From Azolla caroliniana (taxonomy: Eukaryota > Polypodiophyta), in assembly GCA_043228905.1 (NCBI GenBank), contig JBHGNT010000002.1, positions 16,492,001 to 16,556,000 on the forward strand: DNA of 64,000 nucleotides. The letters run 5' to 3'. The number at the start of each line of letters is the position of its first letter. Positions within the stretch are counted from its first letter, which is position 1. The notes below the pieces were generated by a model. The model made no database searches, had not been told where the DNA came from, and saw nothing but the letters and a program-made list of their open reading frames with translations. The translations under genes were made by a program, and so were the position numbers. Positions 47,700-58,040 of this stretch are shown here, piece after piece.

Positions 47700-48134
47700 T
47701 GTTAACTCTTAGGGCCGGACAATGGCCTAACACAGGGTGTCTACGGAAGACACTTCCCCAAAGGGTGTTACGGCAACCGGATCTGCCTCAACGCTTAATC
47801 CTACTTGATTAAGTTACTTATTATGATCGTCTTTCATAACACACGCGTAAGATATAACAATTAAGACAGAACGACAATTAACACAGAGATATAACAACGC
47901 TTAAGCTTTCATTAATTAACCGCCCTTGATTACATTGTATCCGGGCCTTTAAATAGGTTTCCGGTCTGTATTACAAAACGGTGCCATCCGCACATGTTCG
48001 GGATCGGTCCGGATCCGGAACGGCATACCGTTTCCGGTCCGTCCGTCCACACTCATAGCTTAATTACAACCACATTCCTACTACTTAAATAACTCTCCGT
48101 TTCCCACTCTGGACTCCTTTGCCGGCCAGTAACA
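47700..48134 (-). repeat. 5' LTR of element I
   Basis: 435 bp, tgttaactc to cagtaaca; partner of 38399-38833. Confidence 0.9.
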
Positions 48135-48648
48135 CCAACCACAACCTTTGGTGAAGGGTATTCAGGGATTGAGTATCCGACTACGTTTCCTAGAGAGTAG
48201 AAACAATTACAAATCCCTTCGAACCACATTATAGGAATACAGTTCCTCATATTTATAGTTAGGGTAATTGAGCCCTAACTTAGAGGATGCTTTGACACTA
48301 GGAGTACAATAGGTAGAGTGGGACTTTTAGCCCAACAAACTCCCCAATAAAAGGATTACTTTGTTACAATAAACTGGAGGTCATCTCCCCTGTAAACTTA
48401 AATTACAATTAGAAAGTTACAAGCTATCCAGCTAATTCCTGAATCAGGCGCGAGTGAGTTGGCTCGATCGGCTACTCTAGTCCTTCAGCTCTTTCGGCCC
48501 TTTGGCTGTTCGGCCTTTTTGGCTCTTCCCTTGCCTCCTCTGATTTGGCTTTCTGGTTCTACTTAGCTGGTTTTTGTAGTCCCATCCGTCTCCTTAGTGT
48601 TCCAAAGAGGTGATGTGGGTGCGGCTTCGTCAAGCTGTCGATGATGTT
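48135..48648 (-). mobile_element. 3' end of an older element K, cut by I and L
   Basis: On the minus strand a purine tract (attggggagtt) precedes tgttgggctaaaagtccc at 48337, the usual start of a 3' LTR, which continues to 48135 where I interrupts it. The interior to the right (48338-48648) holds no clear motif; one frame ends TSPLWNTKETDG. L's LTR begins at 48649. Probably copia-type from the LTR start, but that is weak. Confidence 0.55.
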
Positions 48649-49188
48649 TGTTGGGAAACATGTCCCTTCGTATGGGAAGAGAAGAACCGTGTTGGTGAGT
48701 ATCTTGGCTGAGGCCGAAACCAAAACCGAAATCGAAAACCGAAATCGCTTCGGAAGATATAATTGTAAATAGTCAAAAATGCCTCCTGGGGGCTATACTT
48801 GTAAATAGCCAAAAAGTTGCTTTGGTTTATAAGCAACTAGGGCAAATCATATAGTTAGAGTTTAGTGATCATTATTGAAAAAGGTAGAAAGAGGTAGTTG
48901 CCTCTATAGCCGAGAGTGAGAGAGTGAGAGTGTAACTCTATCGCCGTCTGTCAGACGAAGGCGAACTTGAGGTCGTTGCCTCCGAGTTCCGTATTTGTAC
49001 TTCCTTGCTACTATAGTGATCTGTTTTCTTGTTGTTTATGAACCCCCGTGATTTTTTCCCATTTCGGGTTTTCCACGTAAAATATTGGTGTCTTTGTGTC
49101 TTCACGTTTTTCTTGTATGTGTACTAGTTCTTGGTTACTTCACACGAATACGAACGTGAAACCGGTTCTGGCCGGTCGATTCCTAACA
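48649..49188 (+). repeat. 5' LTR of element L
   Basis: tgttgggaaac to ttcctaaca. Placed by the primer site tggtatcagag three bases downstream. Confidence 0.85.
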
Positions 49189-49191
49189 AAG

Positions 49192-49202
49192 TGGTATCAG
49201 AG
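49192..49202 (+). other. Primer binding site of L (initiator tRNA-Met)
   Basis: tggtatcagag, directly before the gag ATG at 49203. Confidence 0.82.
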
Positions 49203-49722
49203 ATGGAAAACTCGTTCGGCAGCACATTTAAGCTAACTGGCTCCAACTACTTAATGTGGAAGTCGAAGATGAGAGACATGCTCATGTGCAAAGACCTTTG
49301 GTTGTCGGTGCAGTTCGGAGATAAAAGACAAGACAATATTGATGCAACGACATGGGAAGTGTTGCATATGAAGGTGACCACATACATGAGGTGTTTTAAA
49401 GACATGAGTCTATACAACAACTTCGGCGAAGAAATAGAAGCAAACATCCTATGGAAGAAGATCGGCGTCATGTTCGAAAACAAGAACGTCTTGAACCAAG
49501 TCTCAGTATTTCAAAAAATTGGGAGGCTCCAGTATCAGAATGGCTCCAGTATGGCGGAGCACATCAATGCCTTCCAAGGATCGATGAACCAAACCACCTC
49601 TCTAGAAGTACCTCTGGCCGACGAGATATTAGCATTATTGTTGTTGGGATCCCTTCCGGACAAGTGGGAGACACTCGTTGTCACTTTGGGCAACATTGGG
49701 CCGGAAGGGAAGCATTTATCCC
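49203..49722 (+). pseudogene. Gag of element L, truncated by insertion of M
   Basis: ATG at 49203 opens FGSTFKLTGSNYLMWKSKM, DLWLSVQFGDKRQDNIDATT, NVLNQVSVFQKIGRL, MAEHINAFQG and LLLLGSLPDKWETLVVTLG, a UBN2-type gag very like D's. The frame is intact to 49722, then reads two codons into M's LTR and stops at 49734-49736. Capsid protein; the knuckle and pol are not in the window. Confidence 0.88.
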
Positions 49723-50129
49723 TGTTGAGTGAGTAAGCTCAACCGAATCCGGATCAGTATCCGGAAACAACCGGCCGGATCGGGGAGACGGATCGGAGAG
49801 CTGGATTCGAGCGAGAACTAGAAGCCTAGTAATAGCCTAGACTACTAGGTAATCATTGTCTCTTAGTTAGTGTCAGTCGCACGTAGGAACATTGGAGTAC
49901 CTTTCAATACTTTTGTCAGTCCTTTATGGACTTGTATAAATAGTGTTGTTTAGCACATTGTATGTACAGAGTTTTAGAGTTATTTTTTAATAGAGTTTAT
50001 GTTATGCTCTCTCTGTCTCTCTCGTATATACTCTTTGTGTTAAGATTCTCCATTAAACCTTCATCTCACTTTCTATTGCTATCTGGCTGAGCCAGTTTTG
50101 TCTTACGCTTCCGCACATTAACATTTACA
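49723..50129 (+). repeat. 5' LTR of element M
   Basis: 407 bp, tgttgagtgag to acatttaca. Similar to the B LTR. Confidence 0.88.
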
Positions 50130-50147
50130 TGGTATCCGAGCGCGAGG
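50130..50147 (+). other. Primer binding site of M
   Basis: tggtatccgagcgcgagg; one change (A to C) from the initiator tRNA-Met complement. Confidence 0.82.
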
Positions 50148-50219
50148 GTTGAGAACCTCTGCAGCTGACACTTGCTTTCGTAGACGAACCCTAGAACCCG
50201 ACAACAACAAACAGAGAGA

Positions 50220-50992
50220 AGCTCAATCGTAGCAACTACGCGTCCTGGTCATACAAGATGCACCAGTACCTGCTGGGGCATGGATATTGGAGCTTCCTGG
50301 AAGGAACGAACGAGGTAGCACCGGAGCCGACACACAGTGACTTCCTGGTATGGGAGCAAGGAGCGAGTCGGGTACTGTATTGTCTCGCATCCGGTGTGCA
50401 TGATCAGATGCTCAACTACATCAAGGATGCAAAGACGCCGAAGGAGGCCTGGGAAAATCTACAAAAGATTTTCGCCGCGAGTACCACAACCCGTAAGTTG
50501 CAGCTTCGGTAAGAGCTGAACAACATCCGGCAAATAGACATGTCGATTACGGATTACACCACCAAGATAAAGGAGATTTACGATGCACTTGGCTCCATCA
50601 ACATGACGGTGGACGAAGATGAGATGGTACAATTTGCCTCGGTGGTCTAGCGCAAAGGTACGGGCCAATCCGGATGGCGATCTGCACGTAGCAGAAACCA
50701 TTGTCTTTCTTCGACTTGCAATCGATGCTGATGATCGAAGAAAACCACGTGACTGGGTCAAGGACCACTCAATCGTATGGCCGGATGTTGTACACGGAGA
50801 CAGATCGGCCCCATGGACGTGGTGGACGAGGTGGGTCGGCACGCAATGGAGGCGGCCGGCAAGAGCAGGACCGGACCCTCCACAAGCAGGGGGAGTCAAA
50901 GCGGCGTCGAGAACTGGCAAGGAAAGTCCGATATGGAATGTTGGTACTGTGGCAACAAGGGCCACATGGAAAGTGAGTGCTGGAAGAAGCGT
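50220..50992 (+). pseudogene. Gag of element M, missing its start
   Basis: The frame begins LNRSNYASWSYKMHQYLLGHGYW-like, but about 36 bases that hold the ATG in A are absent between gagaagc and tcaatcg. Gag continues (SRVLYCLASGVHDQML, MQRRRRRP/AKTPKEAWENLQKIF) with a stop near 50510 and frame shifts near 50640-50760. The knuckle CWYCGNKGHMESEC lies at 50939-50980. Twelve bases later solo LTR N interrupts it. Confidence 0.85.
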
Positions 50993-51251
50993 TGTCGTGA
51001 GGAAAACCGTCCCCAGGCGCAAACCGTGTGTAGCGTGTGTGAACCGGCCCTTACACGTGGGCACGCCCCCTGTTGTATAGTAGATAGGTAGGCACAAAAG
51101 TCAAATCCTAGGTAGCAATATTCTATAGGGAGAATCGAGGAGTATCTCTGTCCGAAAGGACAGAGAATTAATGTGATGTATACAGGTGAAACGGTCTCCC
51201 TCCTTGATATATAAAAGAGAGGGAGACAGGGGGAGAGAGGGGATATCGCGC

Positions 51252-51955
51252 TGTCGTGCCTTTCGGCTCCGGATCGTTGCGTGAGTCGGGTGGGAACCGC
51301 CGAGGTTTTTGACTAGGAGGAAGAGGAATACAAATTAAGGCTAGTTATGAATAGTGGAAAGAGAAGTAAGATAGCAATCTCGTGAATCCCACGAGTTTAG
51401 TGTATTTTAAACAATATTTAGATTATAAGAGTAATTTAGATGGCAAAATTCGTGAATCCCACGAATATATTAGATTAATCAATCCTTGTATATTAATCAA
51501 CAACCTTATACATATTTCTCTCCTCCTTATATAAAGAAGGAAGAGGCTAAGCATGGCTTCATGCTTTTTCACCAAAAGTGTCCATGCACACTAAATGTGC
51601 ATGTGATGCTTTGTCATTTCCTAAGTATAGGGCTCATGCACGCTAGATGTGCATGAGTCACTTTTAATGTCACGTGTAAATAAAATATTCACCCCCTAAA
51701 GAATACATGATTGTTACCTTTTAATAAAGGCATGTGTAAATAAAGGTCTTATACGTATTAAATCTATATATATAACACTAAAGATAAGTTATTACAATGG
51801 TAAAGTTGGGGTTTATCTACGTGGAGGTGTAGGGTTTGAATCTTGCCCTATGCACGTGATAAATGTTTTGATATATTATTTATTTATTTATATGTATCTA
51901 AAATCGGATATATTATTTTATGGTTTTCACGTAGTGTGTGGAATACACTACAACA
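51252..51955 (-). repeat. 3' LTR of E2
   Basis: 704 bp, tgtcgtgcc to ctacaaca on the plus strand. Contains a tRNA-like segment near 51794-51840, as in the other copy. Confidence 0.92.
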
Positions 51956-54900
51956 CTATAGGCACTCGTAGTATTGTTCCATCCAACTCGGACAGTCGGT
52001 ACGTTCCGTTGTCGAAGACTTTCCGAACCTCGTATGGCCCGAACCACCTTTTCACGAATTTCCACATCGTTGTATGTTGATGGTCCAAACTACTGTCATA
52101 GACGATCACCCAATCTCCTTCTTCAATCCTCCTCAGTCGTAGTCGGTGCTTTGTGTCGAACCGGCTTTTGTTCCGGAATCGTGCTTCTTGTTGTCGGCGT
52201 ATTGCTTCCGCTATGTCTGCCGGTCTTCCCTCTAGTTGTCGTATCCGGACCGCTAGTAGTTCTTCCCGGCTCATCTCTTCCTTCCACGGTAGCACCTTCC
52301 ATGTTGCGATCGCAGTTTCCGTCGGCATTACCGGTGCTTGTCCGGTCATGAGTTCTGCCGGCATGTAACCGGTTACGGAGCTATGCGTCATCCGATCCGC
52401 CCATAGTGCATACGGAAGCATCTGCGGCCAGTCCTTCACCTTTCCATCGCATGCCTTCGCAAGTGCTTTCACGATGGGACTATGTCCTCGTTCGATTTTC
52501 CCGTTGGCCTCTGGATTGTATGTCGTTGTCAACGATAACCGAACTCCGTGTTTGGCGAAGAATCCCCTAGCTTTGTCCGAGTCGAGTTCTCCCCGGTCCG
52601 CAATCACTTGTCCTACGCACCCGTACCTGCAAAATACTTCCTCCAAAAGAAATTGGCATACCGAGGAACACGTTTTCCTTTGAAGCGCTTGACCTTCTAC
52701 TTGATTCGTGAGATCTTCCCGAGCTAATACCAAATATTTCTTTTGTTCGATCCCGGTCGGCATGGCCACTATGTCGACCATCCACTTGAAGTTGATTGTC
52801 GGTGAGAATGTCGGATGTAACTCATCTCGATGTCGAACCCCGGAGTAGACTTGACATTTCTCGCAGCTTTCCGTGAATTCCGCGACATCTTTGTACATTT
52901 TCTTCCACCAATATTTTTGCTTGATCTTCACAAATGTTGCCCATGTTCCTCGGTGTCCAGCCCAATCGGATTCGTGAAACTCGGACATTATCCGGTTTCG
53001 TTGCTCTTTTGTCCCGACTACTCGAAGTGGTATACCATCCGGTCTTTTCGGCGCCCTCCATATTAATCCGTTTTCCAAGAAGAACTTTTGGACTTGCCTC
53101 TTCTTCCTTCGGATCTCGGCTCTTCTCCCTTTATCATTTGTTGAATCCTCGGCCTCTTGTAACATCTTTCCGATCATCAAGCTTTCTCCCTCGTATTCTT
53201 CTTCCCGGAATTCTCGGATTACGTTCACTCGGCATATTTGCTCCGACGAGAAGTAGTCTTCGGAAACTTCTTCATTATCCGATTCGGTTATGTCGTCTCC
53301 GAACCGAGCCCTTGATAACATATCCGCTACCGCTTTGTCCTTCCCCGAGATGTGTCGAACCTCCGGATTAAGCGACTTGACATATGCAACCCACCTTAGC
53401 ATAGCTGCATCCGGTATCGTACAACACCGCATCATCCCGAGTATCAGAAGACAATCCGTCTCGATCACCACTTCGGCTCCGATCAAATAATCCCGATCCG
53501 ATTTTATCGCCGACACGACTCCCCACAGTTCTCTTTTGACTTGTGCATATCCACGTTGCCTTTCGTTGAGAACCTTTGCTCCGAATCGGATCGGATACCG
53601 CGAACCATCCGAGTCGGCTTGATTGATGACCCACCCGATACCGGTTGGACTTGTATCAACCGTTACTATGATCGGTTGGTCGTACCTCGGCTTCTTAAGT
53701 GCTTCCGCCCTCCGAAGTGTCTTCTTCAATTTCTTCATGGCTTTGGTGTGTTCCGGTTTCCATTCGAATTTCTTACCTTTCCGCAACAAGTGGTAGAGCG
53801 GGTCCGCTATATGTGCATAGTGCGGAATCCATATGTGATAGAATGCACATGCACCGAGAAACCTTCGGACTTTGGATGTTGACTCGCATACTTCCTCCAT
53901 AGCTTGAATCACATCGATCTTTGTTGGTGACGGTCTTCGGCCGTAGGGCCCACATAGATGTCCGACCACCAATATTTCTTCTTGCCTGAATGCCGATTTC
54001 TCCCCGGAAAGTGTTAGGTGCACATCTTCTAGCTTTCGCAACACTTTCTCGCAATCATGAATATGGTCGACCACGAACTTTCGGCATCCCCGATCATCCA
54101 TAGTCTCATCTTTTTCTTCTACCACGCATCCTTTCATCGGAATGTCATCGAGGAACGGCATCGTTATCTCCCGAATGCAGTCTCGAAGCACCTTGTTCAT
54201 CTCGTTCATCATATGAGCAACCGAGTTTGTCGCTCCTTGTGGTAGTGTGCACATTCAGACTAATCCTATCGGTGTTCGCATGGTTGTGATGTCTCGGCTC
54301 TCCACGGCTAGTTGGAATTGGTCATACCCCGAGTATAGGTCTCCGATGGAGTATATCGCACGACCGGCAAAAGCTTCCGCAAATTTGTCCACTATCAGAC
54401 CGACTCCCGAGTTCCGGATCGTGACCTTATTCACCAGTTGCAAGTCTTGGATAAATCAGAGTGACCCATTCTTCTTCGGAACCGTAAACCATCGATTTGA
54501 GTACGGAGCAGTTGATGGCTCTAGAATCCCCATCGCCACCTTCTCCTTGAGCAAGTCAATGACTTTTGGAATATGCGCTCGTGGCACCGGAATCGGCTTC
54601 AGGTTCCACGGTACATGGTCAATCGTGAAGATCACCATCGGCTCCACTATTCTCGGATCGACACACCCTATCTCCCTTGATGTAAATGCAAACGCTTTGC
54701 CGTGTTGCTCCAACATCTCGTGAAACCGTTCTTCTTCTTTTTGTAATAGGAACCCACCTCCACCGATCCGAAGTTTCTTCCAGGTCTCATCCGTGAAGGC
54801 ATGTCCGATATCCACGGACTTCCGAAGTGTCGGATCTCCCGAGACTTCTTTCCTCTTTTGTTCGCTATCGGCGGGTAGTGGTCCCGCGGCCGGTTTCACC

Positions 54901-55300
54901 TTCTTCTCCACGGTCTTGTATTTCGTACTTACCATTGCTTCTTCTTTGCGGAGCATATCCGGCTCCATTTTCGCAATGATCTCGTACATCTCGACCGATT
55001 CCACCGGGACTACCCAGTTCCCTTGGCTTTTATCTTCCGCAAGCTCTTCAAGTCGTTGTAGCGTGCTCCCATAGAACACTTCTTCGACTATCCCCATGAT
55101 TTCTTCATCTTCTTTTATTATTGATGCCGACCGCAACTTATCCTCCACTTTTCGGTATCCTTTCTTCAATCCTCCGGTTACGGTCATATACGTAGATGCC
55201 TCATCCGGACCGATTCGTACATGTTTTGCTCCGAGAGTTTTCTTCCTGTGTGGGGTATTAGGGCTTCTCGGACTATCACTTCCCCACTCCGCAACAGTCT
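51948..55300 (-). pseudogene. Reverse transcriptase, RNase H and integrase of E2
   Basis: One frame from about 55300 to 51948 interrupted by two TGA codons (54456-54458 and 54255-54257), both apparently from CGA. RT: GILEPSTAPYSNRWFTVPKKNG, then LPQGATNSVAHMM and the catalytic FLDD (54144-54155, in PFLDDIPMKG) where most Ty3/gypsy RTs have Y-x-D-D. RNase H: VTVDTSPTGIGWVINQ, KRELWGVVSAI, VIETDCLL, ISGKDKAVADMLSR. Integrase: an H2C2 finger (HESDWAGHRG, CEKCQVY), then WMVDIVAMP, VIADRGELDSDKARGFF and NPEANGKIERGHSPIV, with D, D and E present. The last codons read LRVPIVL and the stop TAG is bases 6-8 of the LTR. Confidence 0.9.
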
Positions 55301-55303
55301 GCT

Positions 55304-55930
55304 TTAAAAATCCATTCTCACTTGGGACAAGAGTTCCCTCTTGTTCCTTTCGTGATTTGCCGGCACCGTTAGGAATTGGACGGATTTCCCACCGTTTTGG
55401 CTCCGAATTCGCGCAAAAGCCGCACCGCTATCGAGCACCTTCGTCTCCATTCGTGATGCCGTGATAAAGGGTTGGCCGAGGATGACGGAATGTGAAACCT
55501 CATCTTGCACGAAGAAATTTTGGTCGATCTCGACATCCCCGATCTTCACCGTCACATCCGGACAAGCCGCAAATAGATCTTCCGTTGCTTTGGTGGCCGC
55601 CCGAATCTTCCATCCATGGTTGGTGTTAATAGGCCACTTCCCCTTCCGGTAGAACTCCTTGGACATCAAGTTGATCTCCGATCCGTGATCAATCAATGCT
55701 AGCACGGGTTCTTTGATGTTGCCGATTCGGACCGGAGTCTCCGTAGTTGCGCGTGCCCAATGTGGCCTTGTATAGTGGGAGTTCGGAATTTCGTCCTCCA
55801 CTTCGGTGTCGTTCATTAAAACGGTGTTTGCATTCACCCTTGGAGCATTTTCCTCCGTACTTTGTCTTTTTCGCTTCATGAGATCCACGAGAAGATCGTG
55901 GAATTCCGGAAGTTCGGTCGGAGTGGCTTC
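55304..55930 (-). pseudogene. Aspartic protease region of E2
   Basis: The frame overlaps the end of gag (about 55876-55930) in another phase and runs to TAA at 55304. The active-site loop is ALIDHGSEINLMS near 55690, so His takes the place of the usual Ser/Thr in D-S/T-G. VSHSVILGQPFI near 55500 is the second conserved protease element. It cleaves the polyprotein. The phase change from gag could be a translational frameshift or a mutation; the change to the RT frame near 55310 looks like a small indel in an AT run. Confidence 0.82.
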
Positions 55931-56874
55931 CGAGAGTCCATCGAATGAATCCGGTTTCCCTCGTGGTAGATGAGATCCCGCCGTAGCGCCTCCTTATGCT
56001 CGTCGCAATCCCTCCGATCGTGTTCAGTGCTATCGCACCATATGCACCGTCGGTCCGTATACTTGGAGCTTGTGGGGCGGTCATCCGACTTCTTCACCAT
56101 CGCGATCTTCAGATTCTCCATCTCCTTCAATAGTTGCTCCACCGTAGATGCATCAATCCCCTTCTCGGTTGTAGTCTCCCGAGCCCTTAGTTGATGGTCT
56201 TCCAATCCGGTCCTCGGTTTCAGAATCGGTTCCGAAACCCTCTTTTCCTCGTTGGCAAGCCATTGCCCCCTCTTCGTGTATCGCGCGACGATATCCTGCA
56301 CGCTTTCCCATGTTTCGGTGAGGCCACTCTCCGTGGTCGTGTCCTCCAAGAGCACTCCGAGATCTTTCCGGTCCCGGACGTCCACGGCTCGCAAGAACAT
56401 GATCACCTTGTCCGGTACGAGGATAGCTTGATCTCTCGCGGACAACCTCCCGAACTGGCTTTCGAATGCCGAAAACACATCAACGACCTTCAATCCCTTG
56501 TCCGGCGTCTCCACCCAATCTTCAAATCCCCTTCGCGTCGCCTTGAAGGAATCCTCGATGGCGAACGTCCTCTTTAGCTCTTCTTCAAACGCCTCCCATG
56601 TGGGATTTTGTTGTCATAGCCCATGGATGCTTGCTTCAAGCCCGTCGGTCGCCACCCGGTTGAAGGACGTCACTTGCAGTCCTTCCGATATTCCGCTTCG
56701 TAGCATCTCCGCCTTGTAGTCCCGAAGATACCGCGACACGTCTTTCCCGTTGAATTGCCCGTTTCGTTGCACGAGCCGCTCCACTGATGCCGCTATCTCC
56801 AACATCGCGCGTTGTTCTTGTAGCATGCGCTCGAACATCATCATCATGTTGCTAGCCTCCGGTTGATTTTCCAT
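55876..56874 (-). pseudogene. Gag of E2
   Basis: ATG at 56874, just after the primer site. Residues 1-87 are followed by TGA (56614-56616) where CGA is likely, then the frame continues to 55876, about 332 codons in all. Capsid-like blocks are FNGKDVSRYLRDYKAEML, WEAFEEELKRTFAIEDS and SARDQAILVPDKVIMFLRAV. A single knuckle CIWCDSTEHDRRDC lies at 56005-56046. F's gag is clearly related (VGAGKVLLFVKSID). Confidence 0.87.
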
Positions 56875-56891
56875 CTCCTTGCCACCCGGTT

Positions 56892-56909
56892 TTCACGTCG
56901 GGTTCACCA
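56892..56909 (-). other. Primer binding site of E2 (tRNA-Trp)
   Basis: The plus strand reads ttcacgtcgggttcacca, which is the 3' end of plant tRNA-Trp including CCA as I remember it. It lies four bases inside the 5' LTR. The same 18-mer is at 62807-62824 in F. Confidence 0.82.
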
Positions 56910-56913
56910 ACTG

Positions 56914-57606
56914 TGTCGTGCCTTTCGGCTCCGGATCGTTGCGTGAGTCGGATGGGAACCGCCGAGGTTTTTGACTAGGAGGAAGAGGAATACAAATTAA
57001 GGCTAGTTATGAATAGTGGAAAGAGAAGTAAGATAGCAATCTCGTGAATCCCACGAGTTTAGTGTATTTTAAACAATATTTAGATTATAAGAGTAATTTA
57101 GATGGAAAAATTCGTGAATCCCATGAATATATTAGATTAATCAATCCTTGTATATTAATCAACAACCTTATACATATTTCTCTCCTCCTTATATAAAGAA
57201 GGAAGAGGCTAAGCATGGCTTCATGCTTTTTCACCAAAAGTGTCCATGCACACTAAATGTGCATGTGATGCTTTGTCATTTCCTAAGTATAGGGCTCATG
57301 CACGCTAGATGTGCATGAGTCACTTTTAATGTCACGTGTAAATAAAATATTCACCCCCTAAAGAATACATGATTGTTACCTTTTAATAAAGGTATGTGTA
57401 AATAAAGGTCTTATATGTATTAAATCTACTAAAGATAAGTTATTACAATGGTAAAGTTGGGGTTTATCTACGTGGAGGTGCAAGGTTCGAATCTTGCCCT
57501 ATGCACGTGATAAATGTTTTGATATATTATTTATTTATTTATATGTATCTAAAATCGGATATATTATTTTATGGTTTTCACATAGTGTGTGGAATACACT
57601 ACGACA
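56914..57606 (-). repeat. 5' LTR of E2
   Basis: 693 bp, tgtcgtgcc to ctacgaca. A minus-strand TATA box (ttatataagg) lies near 57188-57197. Confidence 0.92.
57445..57493 (+). other. tRNA-like segment antisense within the E2 LTR
   Basis: acaatggtaaagttgg (A-box-like) and ggttcgaatc (B box, 57484-57493), about 30 bases apart, on the strand opposite to the element's transcription. The copy in the other LTR (51794-51840) has lost the CpG of the B box (ggtttgaatc). Confidence 0.5.
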
Positions 57607-58040
57607 GCGCGCGAGAGGGGACGAAGTGCTGTCGGACTGGGACCGAGCCCTTCTCTGTCATTCTCCATAGCTTTCCTTTGCGCAGGTTCTCGAGAGGTTG
57701 ATTCTGCTCCGTGGAACGCCCGTGTGCTTCCGGCAGAATCTCCAACTTTCTCCCCTGCGCGCGTGGGTGATCAGGCGTCTGTATCCGTCTAGCCGACCTG
57801 ATCGGTTGTAACCGTTCGCGTCGTCTGCATACATATATTTATATACATACACTGGTGTTCTTATACTCTATTCCCCATTCAACTCGTGTCTCCTGTGTTG
57901 TTGGGGCGTGTTCCCATGCGCTTCTCTGTCTATACGTGTGTGAGCGTGTCTCTCTCTCTCTCCCTTTTCTCACCTATTCCTCGGTCCAAGAACCCAGTGG
58001 TCCCGCCTTGTTCTCCACGCACGCGCATAACAACGCGACA

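Larger units (their letters stand above)
38399..48134 (-). mobile_element. Ty3/gypsy element I, Tat-like, with large extra ORF
   Basis: 9736 bp with two 435-bp LTRs. Order on the minus strand: 5' LTR (right), gag with three CCHC knuckles, protease (IDGGSGVN), reverse transcriptase (FLDDF), RNase H, integrase, then a very long extra ORF, then 3' LTR. Integrase after RNase H places it in Ty3/gypsy. IDGGSG and VFLDDF plus an extra ORF are features of the Tat group. Flanks aactg and ccaac do not match, so no target duplication is present and one end was rearranged after insertion. Confidence 0.9.
48649..49722 (+). mobile_element. Copia element L, 5' part, interrupted by M
   Basis: A 540-bp 5' LTR, primer site and the first 520 bases of gag, then M's LTR begins. 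Its gag is close to that of D. The rest of L should lie beyond the right edge of the window, after M ends. Confidence 0.88.
51252..57606 (-). mobile_element. Ty3/gypsy element E2, tRNA-Trp primed, inserted in N
   Basis: 6355 bp, LTRs 51252-51955 and 56914-57606, apparent 4-bp duplication gcgc (51248-51251 and 57607-57610). Minus-strand order gag, protease, reverse transcriptase, RNase H, integrase. Only three in-frame stops and two frame changes were found by eye, so it is fairly young, as expected for the innermost insertion. No purine tract is seen before the 3' LTR; the integrase frame runs directly into it. Confidence 0.92.
50993..58040 (+). mobile_element. Solo LTR N, split by E2, inserted in M
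   Basis: Outer parts 50993-51251 and 57611-58040 join to a single LTR of about 690 bp, tgtcgtgagg to aacgcgaca, with no internal region. The perfect 4-bp duplication gcgt (50989-50992 and 58041-58044) interrupts M's gag, where relatives read gaagcgtgccgattcgg. A TATA box (tatataaaag) at 51208-51217 gives the plus orientation. Its termini resemble those of E2 and F, so it belongs to the same gypsy lineage. Confidence 0.82.

Noticed and set aside
57445-57493. A functional tRNA gene
   Set aside because: A and B box-like sequences are present, but no acceptor stem or cloverleaf can be formed by eye, and the segment sits in an LTR.
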